In this document: positions 17,300-26,497 of the stretch, piece after piece | Numbering within the stretch: the first letter of the stretch is position 1 | How the letters are laid out: every line of letters starts with the position of its first letter | Assembly (NCBI GenBank): GCA_036568005.1 | Contig: DATCTJ010000096.1 | Location: forward strand, 48,222-112,221 | Length of the DNA: 64,000 nt | Direction of reading: 5' to 3' | Source: Lutibacter sp036568005 | Lineage (GTDB): Bacteria; Bacteroidota; Bacteroidia; Flavobacteriales; Flavobacteriaceae | Notes under the pieces: generated by a model | What the model was told of the DNA's origin: nothing | What the model saw: the letters and a program-made list of their open reading frames with translations, nothing else | Databases searched by the model: none | Program-made: the position numbers and the translations under genes

Positions 17300-18088
17300 T
17301 CAAAAATCCAATTTTTCAACAGTAAATTCAATAGAAACATCACTTAAAATATGTTTTAAAACTTCTGTTTCTGAATTTGTGTAAAATTGATGAATGTATT
17401 TGGCTTTTGAATTTGCAAGCAAGTTGTGTTTTTCTAAAACAGCTTTTGTTTGTTTGGCAACTGCCTCACCTGAATCGATAATAGTTATATTCTCACCTAT
17501 TATTTTTTTGATTTGGGGAATTAAATAGGGGTAATGCGTGCAACCTAACACCAAATGGTCAATATTAAAGTTTAACATGGGTTTTAAATAGGTTGATAGT
17601 AAAATATTTAATTCCGGAGAATTTAACTTTCCTGCCTCAATTAAAGGAACCAATCCTTCGCCGTCCTGTTCAATAGTAGTGATATTTTTGGTATATTCCT
17701 TAGTGGTTTTTTCAAAAAGTTTACTTGAAAGCGTTCCTTTTGTGGCTAAAATTCCTATTGCACCGGTTTTACTTAAAAGGGATGCAGGTTTAATGGCAGG
17801 TTCAATGCCAATAAATGGGATGGTGTAATTTTTTCTTAGATAATCAATAGCATTGGTGGTGGCAGTATTGCAGGCAACAATGATTAACTTGCATCCTTTG
17901 GAAAGTAATAATTCTGTATTTTTAATGCCTAAAGCAATAATTTCTTCTGAAGATTTTTCACCGTAAGGGGCATTTTTGCTATCGGCCAAATAAATGGTGT
18001 TTTCATTAGGAATTAGTTTAACAACCTCTTTCCAAATAGAAGTTCCGCCAATACCAGAATCAAATATGCCTATAGGTTTGTTGTTCAT
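17300..18088 (-). CDS. murI: glutamate racemase
   Basis: Makes D-glutamate for peptidoglycan from L-glutamate in the cytosol. The 262 residues carry IGIFDSGIGGTSI with Asp10, the first catalytic Cys in VACNTATTNA (about 74) and the second in LGCTHYPYL (about 185). Length is normal for the family (260-270). It is followed upstream by a terminator that separates it from the Skp/BamA operon. Confidence 0.95.
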   Translation of the reverse strand: MNNKPIGIFDSGIGGTSIWKEVVKLIPNENTIYLADSKNAPYGEKSSEEIIALGIKNTELLLSKGCKLIIVACNTATTNAIDYLRKNYTIPFIGIEPAIKPASLLSKTGAIGILATKGTLSSKLFEKTTKEYTKNITTIEQDGEGLVPLIEAGKLNSPELNILLSTYLKPMLNFNIDHLVLGCTHYPYLIPQIKKIIGENITIIDSGEAVAKQTKAVLEKHNLLANSKAKYIHQFYTNSETEVLKHILSDVSIEFTVEKLDF

Positions 18089-18187
18089 AATAATACAAAA
18101 GACTGCTTATAATTTTCAATAATAAATTTATTGGAAAACCGACTTTTTTAATGACCCGTTTTGGGCTTTTCATTAAGATAAAAGTAA

Positions 18188-18218
18188 AAAAAATCCCGCA
18201 ATTGCGGGATTTTTTTTG
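18188..18218. terminator. intrinsic terminator of the bamA-skp operon
   Basis: AAATCCCGCAATTGCGGGAT stem flanked by A- and T-runs, so it can act on either strand. It lies just after the last Skp gene. Confidence 0.85.
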
Positions 18219-18231
18219 AGTTAATTATTTT

Positions 18232-18732
18232 TTATTTAAGGCCTAATTTTGTTTTCACTGCTGGCAATAAATCTGTTCCGTTTGCTACAATTAACGTTGA
18301 AGATTCTAAAACATATGTAAAACCTTGAGCAGTAGCAACATCATCAATTGCTTTTTTTGCTTTTTCTAAGATAGGTTTTAAAATTTCATTTCTTCTATTG
18401 GTAATATCTTCTCTTGCAACTTGAGATGCCTGATACAAATTTTGTTGGTCTTTCTGAACCTCAACACTTCTTTGTTGGTTCACCTCATCAGTTTGCGAGC
18501 TTGCTTCTGCATCATATTTTTTCAATTTTGCCTCTAATTTAGCTTCTTCAGCTTTTAGCTCAGTTTCATAAGTTTTGCTCAATTTTTCAATCTCGGCATT
18601 TAAGGCTTTGGTTTCTGGCATAAGACTTATTAACAAATCTGTGCTAATATGGGCAATTTTTGTTTGTGCTTGCAAAGTATTGAATCCTAAAGTAACTATT
18701 GCGATTAATAATAAGGTTTTAAAATGTTTCAT
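18232..18732 (-). CDS. OmpH/Skp-family periplasmic chaperone
   Basis: A 166-residue exported protein that holds unfolded outer-membrane proteins. Start ATG 18732 is chosen because it gives a signal peptide (FKTLLLIAIVTLGFNTLQAQ). The upstream in-frame ATG at 18798 overlaps the previous gene and adds only a basic leader. After KIAHISTDLL the middle (about 40-130) is charged coiled coil, ending with FTYVLESSTLIVANG, the Skp trimer core. It is second of two adjacent Skp paralogues, itself downstream of bamA. Confidence 0.9.
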   Translation of the reverse strand: MKHFKTLLLIAIVTLGFNTLQAQTKIAHISTDLLISLMPETKALNAEIEKLSKTYETELKAEEAKLEAKLKKYDAEASSQTDEVNQQRSVEVQKDQQNLYQASQVAREDITNRRNEILKPILEKAKKAIDDVATAQGFTYVLESSTLIVANGTDLLPAVKTKLGLK

Positions 18733-18751
18733 TTCTTGCTTGTTGTTTAAA

Positions 18752-19561
18752 TTAATTATTTTCTTTTTTTTCTTGTTGGGCTTTTTTGGCCGCTTCAATT
18801 TCTTTTATTCTTTGTTGTCTTTTTTCTTCAATGGCTTTTTTCTGTTCTTCTCTTTGTCTTAGCTTTTCTGCCTTTTGATCTTCAATTTTCTTTTTTAAGG
18901 CTTCTTTTTTTTCTTCACGTTCATCAATTTTTTCTTGCAATGCCTCAGCTTTATTATCGACATTTAATTCGGCATCGTCATTTAAGTTGTTTTCAGATTT
19001 GGTTGATTTTCGATTTTGTTTTTCTTTTACTTCTTCAATTTTCTTTGATCTTGTAACGCTATTCAATACCAATTCACTAATATCATATTCCTTATTTGTG
19101 TATAACATAAGTAAAGCACTCGATTTATCCATCACAAAGTCAAACTTTCTTTTTGTTGCAATATCTTGAATTGCATTGTACACAATATCCTGAACTGGTT
19201 TCACCAACTGTTGTCTTAAAAAGAACAAATCACCATTCGTGCCAAAGTGTGCAATTTGTTGATTTTTTACATCTAGTTCTTTAATTTGTATATCTTCCTC
19301 TTTCTCTTCAATCAACGCTTTTGTAAGCAGCGCTTTTTCATTATTTAACTCTGCTTTTAAAGCTTCAATATCTTTTTGTTGCTTCTCAATATCATTTTGC
19401 CAGCCTATAGCCCTGGCATTAATTGTTTTTTGGGCTTCCATATATTCTGGAATATTTTCCAAAATATATTCCAAATCGACATAACCTATTTTTTGAGCTT
19501 TTTGTGCATTGGATGAAAAACTCAGAATTAAAAACGCAAATAAAAAGATTTTCTTTGTCAT
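18752..19561 (-). CDS. OmpH/Skp-family protein with long charged C-terminus
   Basis: Exported chaperone of 269 residues. ATG 19561 gives MTKKIFLFAFLILSFSSNAQ as signal; ATG 19570 adds three residues. KIGYVDLEYILENIPEY, a coiled-coil region and FDFVMDKSSALLMLY show the Skp fold (to about 165). The remaining 100 residues are a highly charged Lys/Glu helix (EKKEALKKKIEDQ-type), about 100 longer than ordinary Skp. Directly downstream of bamA. Confidence 0.88.
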   Translation of the reverse strand: MTKKIFLFAFLILSFSSNAQKAQKIGYVDLEYILENIPEYMEAQKTINARAIGWQNDIEKQQKDIEALKAELNNEKALLTKALIEEKEEDIQIKELDVKNQQIAHFGTNGDLFFLRQQLVKPVQDIVYNAIQDIATKRKFDFVMDKSSALLMLYTNKEYDISELVLNSVTRSKKIEEVKEKQNRKSTKSENNLNDDAELNVDNKAEALQEKIDEREEKKEALKKKIEDQKAEKLRQREEQKKAIEEKRQQRIKEIEAAKKAQQEKKENN

Positions 19562-19629
19562 AATTATCATGTATTTAGAAAAAATCGTGCCAATTAATTA
19601 TTCAACAATACAAATATAACTGATTTAGG

Positions 19630-22200
19630 TTAAAATTGTTGTCCAATTATAAAGTGCGTTTGCCAACCTGATTTTCCGGTTTGTCCCGGCAATGGATCAA
19701 ATCCGTTCGCAAAGTCAATTCCTAACAATCCAAATGCTGGCATAAATATTCTCAAACCAAGCCCAGCGGAGCGTTTTAACACAAATGGGTTAAAGTTTTC
19801 AAACCCATCATAAGAATTACCCGCTTCTAAAAACCCTAAAACATAAATGGATGCTGAAGGCTTTAAGGTGATGGGATATCTAAGTTCCATTTGAAATTTA
19901 TTATAAACGGTACCGCCCTCTATGGATGATAAACGCCCGTTTTCATAACCTCTTAAAGCTATAGTTTCCCTTCCGTCTAATTGAAACGATGCCATTCCAT
20001 CTCCACCCACAAAGAATCTTTCAAAAGGGGAATCTCCTAATTCTTTATTATAATTTCCTAAAATACCAAATTCTGCATTTGACATAATAACCAAATCTTT
20101 TGTTAAAGCTGTGTACCATTTTCCTTTAAAACTAACTTTATAATACTCTAACCATTTGTATTTTTCCTGGTCATCAATCTTTGTATAATCCTTATCATCT
20201 AGCAAAGAGTATGGTATTGTTAGTTTGGCGCCAATACTAAAATCGGAACCATAAGTTGGGAAAACTGGATTTGAACCAGCAGAACTTCTGCCTAGTGTAA
20301 TGTTATAAGACAAGTTATTTGATTGTCCGGTTGAGAATGAAAACGTTGAGATTGGATAATCTTTTAAATCATACAATTGGTAGCTGACACTTTGTGATAA
20401 AGTAAAATAATTGTCGGGCCATTTTAAACGTTTTCCTAATCCAACAGTCAGCCCCACAATATTTAAACGTTGGTCCTTATCAACTTTATTTGTGGTATAA
20501 TCATATCTAAATTGTTTTGAGTTGTATATTGAAAACGACAAAGATTGTGGTTTTTTACCACCTAACCACGGTTCGGTAAATGAAAAACTTGAGGTTGTAT
20601 AATACCTGCTTTTTTGAAGTCTTAACGCAAGCGTTTGGCCATCACCCATTGGAAGCGGTCTATAGGCTTTCTTGTTAAAAAGATTTCTGGCAGAAAAGTT
20701 GTTAAATGACAATCCTAAAGTTCCAATAAAGGAGCCACCACCATAACCACCTTGCAATTCTATTTGGCTGGAACCTTTTTCGGCAACAGTGTAATCAATA
20801 TCAACTGTTTTATCTTGGTAATTTGGGTTTAAATCAGGAGTGATAGACTCCGCATCAAAAAAACCTAGCTGCCCAATTTCTCTTATTGTCCTGATAATGT
20901 CACTTTTGCTGTATAAATACCCAGGTTTTGTTCGTATTTCTCTATAAATTACGTGGTCATTGGTTCTGTCGTTTCCATTAACGGTAATTTTTTTGATTTT
21001 TGTTGGGGCATCTTCATAAATTCTGATTTCAACATCAATAGAATCGTTGTGGATTCTTGTTTCTACCGGCATCACTCTTGAAAAAAGATAGCCGTTATCT
21101 TGGTATAAAGTAGTAATGTCGTCAGAATCTGGCTTTCCACTACCTGATACTCTTTCTTTCAGTACTTTTCCGTTATAAGTATCGCCTTTTTCTATTCTCA
21201 ATATACTTTGAAGTTGTGCATCTGTATATCTTGTATTTCCTAGAAATCGAAGATCTCCAAAATAATATTTTTTCCCCTCTTCAACTTTAATGTTTAAACT
21301 GATGGTATTGTTATCATTAAAAGTTAACGAATGATCAATAACTCTTGCATCCCTATATCCTTTTTCGCTATAGGAAGTTACAATATTTTCTAAATCCTCA
21401 TTGAAATCGGCTTCAATATATTTTGATTTTTTCCAAAAACGACCATATAGCCTTTTTTTAGTTTTTTTCAAAACTTTTTTAAGCTTGCTGTCGCTAAAAG
21501 CCTTATTGCCTTCAAAATTGATGTCTTTTATTTTAATTTTGCTCCCCTTGTCAATATAAACCAACATATTAACAGTATTTACACTTGATGTGTCGGGTTT
21601 GGTGTCTAGTGTAACCTTTGCTTTTAAATATCCTTTTTCCTGATATTTTTTTCTAAAGTAATTTTTGGAAGTCACCACTAAGTTATCTGTTAACATGGCG
21701 CCTTTTTTAAGCTCAGCATCTTTTTGCAAATCTTTTGCTTTACTCTTTTTAACACCTTGTATCGTAACATTGTTAAGTTGTGGTAACTCTTGAACTTCAA
21801 ATTCCAAATAGGCCACATCTCCGTCAATTTTGGAAACATAAACATCCACATTGCTAAATTGTTTGGTTTCATACAATTTTTTAATGGCACTTGTAAGTTT
21901 ATCCCCAGGAAGTTTAATCTCTTGGCCTACCACTAAGCCTGTAAACACTTTTACAGTTTCTTCTTCAAATTTTTGAAGCCCTATAACGGTGATTCCACCT
22001 AGTTCGTACTTGTTTTCCGCAACAAAAATATTGTTTGTTATTGCAGGGATTAAAGTGTCTTTAACAATGATATCCTTAACTATGGTATCATTTTTTGTTT
22101 GGATATTTTCTGAATTATTTTTTTGCAGTTCTTGCGCGGATACAGCATTAGTTGATAAAATAATTATAAAAAGTAATAGCGCTATTTTTAATTTAGTCAT
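19630..22200 (-). CDS. bamA: outer-membrane assembly factor BamA
   Basis: Inserts beta-barrel proteins into the outer membrane. It is 856 residues from ATG 22200, which starts the signal peptide MTKLKIALLLFIIILSTNA; the upstream ATG lies inside uppS. Five POTRA repeats run from about 60 to 470 (ITVIGLQKF, NVTIQGVKKSK, IKDINFEGNKAF, YYFGDLRFLGNTRY, IKKITVNGNDRT). The barrel follows, with GGYGGGSFIGTLGLSF, and the lid-loop motif region ending in a C-terminal Phe. It overlaps uppS by 8 nt. Confidence 0.95.
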   Translation of the reverse strand: MTKLKIALLLFIIILSTNAVSAQELQKNNSENIQTKNDTIVKDIIVKDTLIPAITNNIFVAENKYELGGITVIGLQKFEEETVKVFTGLVVGQEIKLPGDKLTSAIKKLYETKQFSNVDVYVSKIDGDVAYLEFEVQELPQLNNVTIQGVKKSKAKDLQKDAELKKGAMLTDNLVVTSKNYFRKKYQEKGYLKAKVTLDTKPDTSSVNTVNMLVYIDKGSKIKIKDINFEGNKAFSDSKLKKVLKKTKKRLYGRFWKKSKYIEADFNEDLENIVTSYSEKGYRDARVIDHSLTFNDNNTISLNIKVEEGKKYYFGDLRFLGNTRYTDAQLQSILRIEKGDTYNGKVLKERVSGSGKPDSDDITTLYQDNGYLFSRVMPVETRIHNDSIDVEIRIYEDAPTKIKKITVNGNDRTNDHVIYREIRTKPGYLYSKSDIIRTIREIGQLGFFDAESITPDLNPNYQDKTVDIDYTVAEKGSSQIELQGGYGGGSFIGTLGLSFNNFSARNLFNKKAYRPLPMGDGQTLALRLQKSRYYTTSSFSFTEPWLGGKKPQSLSFSIYNSKQFRYDYTTNKVDKDQRLNIVGLTVGLGKRLKWPDNYFTLSQSVSYQLYDLKDYPISTFSFSTGQSNNLSYNITLGRSSAGSNPVFPTYGSDFSIGAKLTIPYSLLDDKDYTKIDDQEKYKWLEYYKVSFKGKWYTALTKDLVIMSNAEFGILGNYNKELGDSPFERFFVGGDGMASFQLDGRETIALRGYENGRLSSIEGGTVYNKFQMELRYPITLKPSASIYVLGFLEAGNSYDGFENFNPFVLKRSAGLGLRIFMPAFGLLGIDFANGFDPLPGQTGKSGWQTHFIIGQQF

Positions 22201-22948
22201 TGATTTTTTCAATTTGTTGGCTGGTTTTACCAAATCGTCTTTCTCTTTGTTGATAATCTACTATGGCATTATATAAATTTTCCTTCCTGAAATCGGGCCA
22301 AAGTGTATTGGTAAAATACAATTCAGCGTAAGCTATTTGCCATAATAAAAAATTGCTGATTCTTTTTTCGCCACTGGTTCGAATCAACAAATCAACATCC
22401 GGCAAAGAAAACGTATATAAATGATTATTTATAATATTTTCATTAATTTCTTCTAAGTTAAGTTGATTATTAACAACTTTTTTTGATATATTTCTGATAA
22501 CATTAACAATTTCTTCCCTTGATCCATAGCTTAAAGCAAGGGTTAGTGTTAATGAGGCATTATTTTTTGTTTTTTCAACAACTTCCGCAAGTTCTATTTG
22601 CGCTTTTTTAGGCAAGTTTTCAATATTACCGATAGTATTTAATTTGATGTCGTTTTTGATTAATGTATTTAATTCTTTTCTTAAAGAAGACACCAATAAA
22701 GCCATTAAAGTTTTGACTTCCAGTTTTGGTCTGTTCCAATTTTCGGTTGAAAATGCGTAAAGCGTTAAATAGTTGATGCCAATTTCTCGACAACCTTCAA
22801 TAACTTCTTTTACCGATGTAACGCCGTTTTTATGACCGTAAACTCTAGGTTTTCCTTTCATTACAGCCCAACGGCCGTTCCCATCCATAATGATAGCAAT
22901 ATGGTTTGGGAGCTTATCTGTGTTTATTTGGGATTTAAAATCTTTCAT
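22193..22948 (-). CDS. uppS: isoprenyl (undecaprenyl) diphosphate synthase
   Basis: Condenses isopentenyl units onto farnesyl-PP to make the C55 lipid carrier for cell-wall synthesis. 251 residues from ATG 22948. This start shares one base with the porG stop (TAATG) and removes an unnatural 24-residue leader. Catalytic Asp22 lies in IIMDGNGRWA, with LYAFSTENWNRP and the RTSGEKRISNFLLWQ block near the end, all family hallmarks. Confidence 0.96.
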   Translation of the reverse strand: MKDFKSQINTDKLPNHIAIIMDGNGRWAVMKGKPRVYGHKNGVTSVKEVIEGCREIGINYLTLYAFSTENWNRPKLEVKTLMALLVSSLRKELNTLIKNDIKLNTIGNIENLPKKAQIELAEVVEKTKNNASLTLTLALSYGSREEIVNVIRNISKKVVNNQLNLEEINENIINNHLYTFSLPDVDLLIRTSGEKRISNFLLWQIAYAELYFTNTLWPDFRKENLYNAIVDYQQRERRFGKTSQQIEKIND

Positions 22949-23634
22949 TAATTTGGGTTTGCGTAGCAAGGGGGTCTTCCAAATGAGTAAACAAGTGATA
23001 CGCCAGTGAGCATGTACCAATCGTTACTGTTCGGATTTCCAAATTTTAGTGTATTTATTTTTTGGTTGTTATAATCAATATCATCTACAAAAGTATAACG
23101 CGCCCTAATTTCCAAGGCAATGGCAAAATCGTTCACCAATTTCGTTTTATAGCCAATTCCAAACGGTATAGCATAAGCTGTTTTTGATTCGTAATTGTAT
23201 TGTTGGCTTCCGGGAGGTGTTTCGGACCGTACAACATTGTAATTAAAAGCAGCAAATTCAACCAATAAATAGGGTGTGCGCGTTTTTCGATAATCGTCTA
23301 AATTGTATTCAAAATAATTGAATTCCACCCCTACTGCCAGTTCTTTTATGCTGTTTGTAAATCGCACTCCTCTATTGAATCTTGCTTTATTTGTGGCGTC
23401 GGCATCATCAGAAGATATTGCAGCATAGGTAAAAGTTCCTCTTATGGCAATTCTGGGGTTCATATTCCATTTATAAATAATGCCGCCCATAAAATTATTT
23501 GGATTTATATAATATTCAGGACCTATATCTCCAATATAATTACTTCCCCCTACAAATAATCCAATTTCATTAATCTGAGCTTTGGAAGTCATTGTGATAA
23601 AGATCATTGCGGTGATTAGAATAAATTTTTTCAT
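22948..23634 (-). CDS. porG: PorG-like outer-membrane protein (DUF6089)
   Basis: Predicted 228-residue outer-membrane barrel, start ATG 23634 with signal peptide (FILITAMIFITMTSKAQ). GLFVGGSNYIGDIG and alternate-residue strands (VGVEFNYFEYNLDDYRK, YLLVEFAAFNYN, GIGYKTKLVNDFAIALEIRARYTFVDDIDY) fit the DUF6089/PorG family, a component needed for type IX secretion in Porphyromonas. The usual flavobacterial order porG-uppS-bamA-skp is kept here. Confidence 0.88.
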   Translation of the reverse strand: MKKFILITAMIFITMTSKAQINEIGLFVGGSNYIGDIGPEYYINPNNFMGGIIYKWNMNPRIAIRGTFTYAAISSDDADATNKARFNRGVRFTNSIKELAVGVEFNYFEYNLDDYRKTRTPYLLVEFAAFNYNVVRSETPPGSQQYNYESKTAYAIPFGIGYKTKLVNDFAIALEIRARYTFVDDIDYNNQKINTLKFGNPNSNDWYMLTGVSLVYSFGRPPCYANPN

Positions 23635-23649
23635 AAATAAAACGGCTAG

Positions 23650-23657
23650 CAAATATA
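23650..23657 (-). promoter_or_regulatory. -7 promoter box of the porG-uppS-bamA-skp operon
   Basis: The minus strand reads TATATTTG, a full TANNTTTG match, 15 bp before the porG ATG. Confidence 0.65.
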
Positions 23658-23768
23658 AAAAATTATAGTTGCTAATCTAAGTTTAGCCATGTCTTTTTTG
23701 ATTAACTGATTTTATATGAAATTATTGCAGATATATTTTCTTCTATATTTTTTGATATTGTGGGCAGG

Positions 23769-24650
23769 TCAGTTCCTTACATCCTGACCCCAAAGCAATT
23801 TATCACGAAGTGTTTTTATAAAAGTTTGATGGTTTATTTCTGCTATTTTTAAAGTGAAACTCGATTTTTCTATGAAAATTTCGGTTTTGCTGTTGATGGT
23901 CGTAATTCTTGAATCAAGTGATAGAAAAAATTTATTTTCCCTTCCGCTTACCATTAATTTAATATTGGTTTCATCGGGAATTACCAATGGTCTTGCGTTT
24001 AAATTATGTGGTGCGATGGGGGTTAACACAAAACTTTTTGCCTGAGGCAGAAGAATCGGCCCTCCACAACTTAATGAGTATCCGGTTGAGCCTGTTGGTG
24101 TTGAGATGATTAATCCGTCGGCCCAATAGGAAGTCAAATATTCTTGGTCCAAATAAGTTTCAATAGTAATCATGGAGGCTGTATTTTTTCTGCTGACGGA
24201 AACTTCGTTCAAAGCAAAATTTAAGGAAGACAAACCCTCATTTTTAGGTGTGGTGGTAACACTTAATAAAGTGCGTTTATGAATAATGTATTTTTTTTGT
24301 AAAAGCAATTCGATTGCAGTTGCTATTTCCTCTTTTTTTACGGTTGCCAAAAAACCCAATCGGCCTGTATTTATGCCTACTATTGGGATATTGGAATCCC
24401 TGATATAAGTAACAGCCCTTAAAATTGTGCCGTCTCCGCCAAGGGTAAACATAAAATTAAAGGAATTATCCAATTCAGTGTGGGAAGAAAAAGTTTTGGC
24501 TTTTAGATTAGGGAAATGTTTTATTAATCCTGCATTATAATTGTGTTCAATTACAAATTCAATATTGTGAATTTTTAATTCCTTCAATAATTCTTCAACG
24601 TATATTTTATCTTCCGGTTTGTAATATTGTCCGTATATAGCAATTTTCAT
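23769..24650 (-). CDS. nadK: NAD kinase
   Basis: Phosphorylates NAD to NADP in the cytosol. 293 residues from ATG 24650 (MKIAIYGQYYKP). The GGDGT motif (FTLGGDGTILRAV, about 66), GINTGRLGFLA, and the TPTGSTGYSLSCGGPIL block are diagnostic. The start codon lies in the conserved end of a dispersed repeat (the AACAGATGAAA tail), so leader and start are partly repeat-derived. Confidence 0.96.
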   Translation of the reverse strand: MKIAIYGQYYKPEDKIYVEELLKELKIHNIEFVIEHNYNAGLIKHFPNLKAKTFSSHTELDNSFNFMFTLGGDGTILRAVTYIRDSNIPIVGINTGRLGFLATVKKEEIATAIELLLQKKYIIHKRTLLSVTTTPKNEGLSSLNFALNEVSVSRKNTASMITIETYLDQEYLTSYWADGLIISTPTGSTGYSLSCGGPILLPQAKSFVLTPIAPHNLNARPLVIPDETNIKLMVSGRENKFFLSLDSRITTINSKTEIFIEKSSFTLKIAEINHQTFIKTLRDKLLWGQDVRN

Positions 24651-24911
24651 CTGTTTATATTTTATCATTTATTGGTACAGCTGCGGCCTGCCTGCCGGTA
24701 GGCAGGCCTACCGATAGGTAGGTAAACCTGCCTGCCGGTAGGCAGGTTCGCCATTAATCATTCCTCTGTGTATCAAAATTTGTTATGCTCGTTTCATCTG
24801 TTTAAATTTTATTTTTTATTGGTACAGATGCAGCCTGCCTGCCTATCGGCAAATAAACCTCGCTATTAACGATTCCTTTGTCTGTCAAATTTTTTAATGC
24901 GCTATTCATCC
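24646..24911 (-). repeat. GATGAAA element, two tandem copies
   Basis: Two head-to-tail copies (about 24646-24794 and 24791-24911). Each runs, on the minus strand, from ATGAAACGAGCATAAC through TGATACACAGAGG and ATTAATGGCGAA into a GC-rich palindrome (CCTGCCGGTAGGCAGG type), then ACCAATAAAAAATAAAAT and AAACAGATGAAA. Other copies are at 38763, 48566 and 52896. The unit fills the whole nadK-CBS gap and contains no gene. Confidence 0.88.
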
Positions 24912-25571
24912 TTAAATGTTCAGGTATTTTTGCAGGTAACTAGACCGCTCTTTCAAGTCTTCCAAATAAAAATCCTCTTTATGTTTTGAAAGCACTTTGT
25001 AATTATACCTTCTAAATGATTGAATAATCTCATTTACATCTAGGGCATAAAACTTAATAATAATTTTTATAGATGTTGGGCTAGTTTCTGAAATAAAAAT
25101 GCCCAAAACATCGCCGTTGTTTGACTCAACAATTTGGCATATTTCGCTAAATGAATAGTCTGAAACATTTTTTTCGATGCCTAAAACCGTGCCTTCATTT
25201 TTTAAAAACGGGGTATTGTTGTACACATGCAAAATATCAATTAAATCGCAATAGCCTAAATAAGCCTTTTTTTCATTAATTACCGGAATTAAATTTGATT
25301 CGTTTGCAGCAAAAATCTTTAAGATTTCCAATAGATTATTGTTTTCCTCGCTGCAAAACAACTGAAATAAATATTGAAAATTACCAAGTTCTTTCTCATC
25401 TTCAAAAATTCCGCGGATGTCAATTTCAGAGATTAAACCCAACAATAAACCATCTTCAACGATCGGGAAATGAGAATAGGTCGTTTCGTTAAAAAGCAAT
25501 TTTACTTCGGCAATTTTTGTGTGCGTTGTAAATGCTTTAAATTCTTTTAAAATATAAGGGGTCATTTCCAT
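24912..25571 (-). CDS. CBS-domain protein
   Basis: A 219-residue cytosolic protein with two CBS motifs in the first 125 residues (FPIVEDGLLLGLISEIDIR and LIPVINEKKAYLGYCDLIDIL) and an alpha/beta C-terminal half without a recognised active site (SIKIIIKFYALDVNEIIQSF). CBS pairs bind adenine nucleotides and regulate partners. Next to nadK in flavobacteria, but a link to NAD is only inference. Confidence 0.85.
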   Translation of the reverse strand: MEMTPYILKEFKAFTTHTKIAEVKLLFNETTYSHFPIVEDGLLLGLISEIDIRGIFEDEKELGNFQYLFQLFCSEENNNLLEILKIFAANESNLIPVINEKKAYLGYCDLIDILHVYNNTPFLKNEGTVLGIEKNVSDYSFSEICQIVESNNGDVLGIFISETSPTSIKIIIKFYALDVNEIIQSFRRYNYKVLSKHKEDFYLEDLKERSSYLQKYLNI

Positions 25572-25633
25572 GTTGTTTGCCTTTATGTCACAAAATTAAT
25601 CAAAAATAAATCCAAAAACAGCTTCTTACTTCG

Positions 25634-25641
25634 TAAATTTG
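25634..25641 (+). promoter_or_regulatory. -7 promoter box of pdxJ
   Basis: TAAATTTG, full TANNTTTG match, 33 bp upstream of the pdxJ ATG in the divergent gap with the CBS gene. Confidence 0.55.
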
Positions 25642-25674
25642 TCTACTCAATTAAATTTTAAAGGTTTATTAAGA

Positions 25675-26397
25675 ATGACAAAACTAAGTGTAAATGTAAA
25701 TAAAATTGCCACGTTACGAAATTCCCGTGGCGGAGATTATCCAAATGTTGTAAAAGTGGCTTCCGATATTCAAGATTTTGGTGCAGAAGGAATTACCATT
25801 CACCCAAGGCCCGACGAGCGACATATTCGTTATCAAGATGCATTCGATTTAAAAAAAATAGTGACCACCGAGTTTAATATTGAAGGAAATCCAATACAGC
25901 AGTTTATTGATATGGTGCTGGAAATTCGTCCAACCCAAGTAACTTTAGTGCCCGATGCCATTGACGCCATTACTTCTAATACCGGTTGGGACACCATTAA
26001 ACATCAAGCTTTTTTAAAAGAAGTGGTTGCCGAATTTCATTTGAAAGGCATCCGAACTTCCATATTTATTGATCCAGATTTAAAATTGATTGAAGCCGCT
26101 GTAAAAACCGGAACAGACAGAATTGAATTGTACACAGAAGAATTTGCGAAACAATATGGTTTGGGAAATAAAAACGGTATAAAACCCTATGTTGAAAGCG
26201 CTGTTTTGGCCAATGAAATAGGCTTGGGAATTAACGCCGGCCACGATTTAAGTTTGGACAATATCCAGTTTTTTGCCCAAAATATTCCCAATTTATTGGA
26301 AGTTTCCATAGGCCACGCCTTAATCGCGGAATCTTTGTATCTGGGATTGGAAAATGTGGTGAATATGTATAAACATAAGTTAAAACTTAAAAGTTAA
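25675..26397 (+). CDS. pdxJ: pyridoxine 5'-phosphate synthase
   Basis: Last ring-forming step of DXP-dependent vitamin B6 synthesis. 240 residues from ATG 25675, which starts MTKLSVNVNKIATLRNSRGG. Family marks are the N-terminal NVNKIATLRN, HPRPDERHI and GINAGHDLSLDN near the end; length fits E. coli PdxJ (243). A frame open further upstream begins with a non-ATG codon inside the promoter and is not used. Confidence 0.95.
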   Translation: MTKLSVNVNKIATLRNSRGGDYPNVVKVASDIQDFGAEGITIHPRPDERHIRYQDAFDLKKIVTTEFNIEGNPIQQFIDMVLEIRPTQVTLVPDAIDAITSNTGWDTIKHQAFLKEVVAEFHLKGIRTSIFIDPDLKLIEAAVKTGTDRIELYTEEFAKQYGLGNKNGIKPYVESAVLANEIGLGINAGHDLSLDNIQFFAQNIPNLLEVSIGHALIAESLYLGLENVVNMYKHKLKLKS

Positions 26398-26430
26398 AGT
26401 TTTTGTGCTAAATCCTATTCTAATTTCAAA

Positions 26431-26470
26431 TCAAACTCCCTTTCCTTTGGAAAGGACTGGGGGATAGGAT
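26431..26470. repeat. R2 repeat (CTCCCTTTCC...GGGGATAGGA)
   Basis: AACTCCCTTTCCTTTGGAAA then GGACTGGGGGATAGGA forms an imperfect palindrome. Related copies are at 30683, 45084 and 50549. It lies between pdxJ and the hydrolase. Confidence 0.7.
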
Positions 26471-26497
26471 AAAATTCTCAATACTAAAATCTAATTT

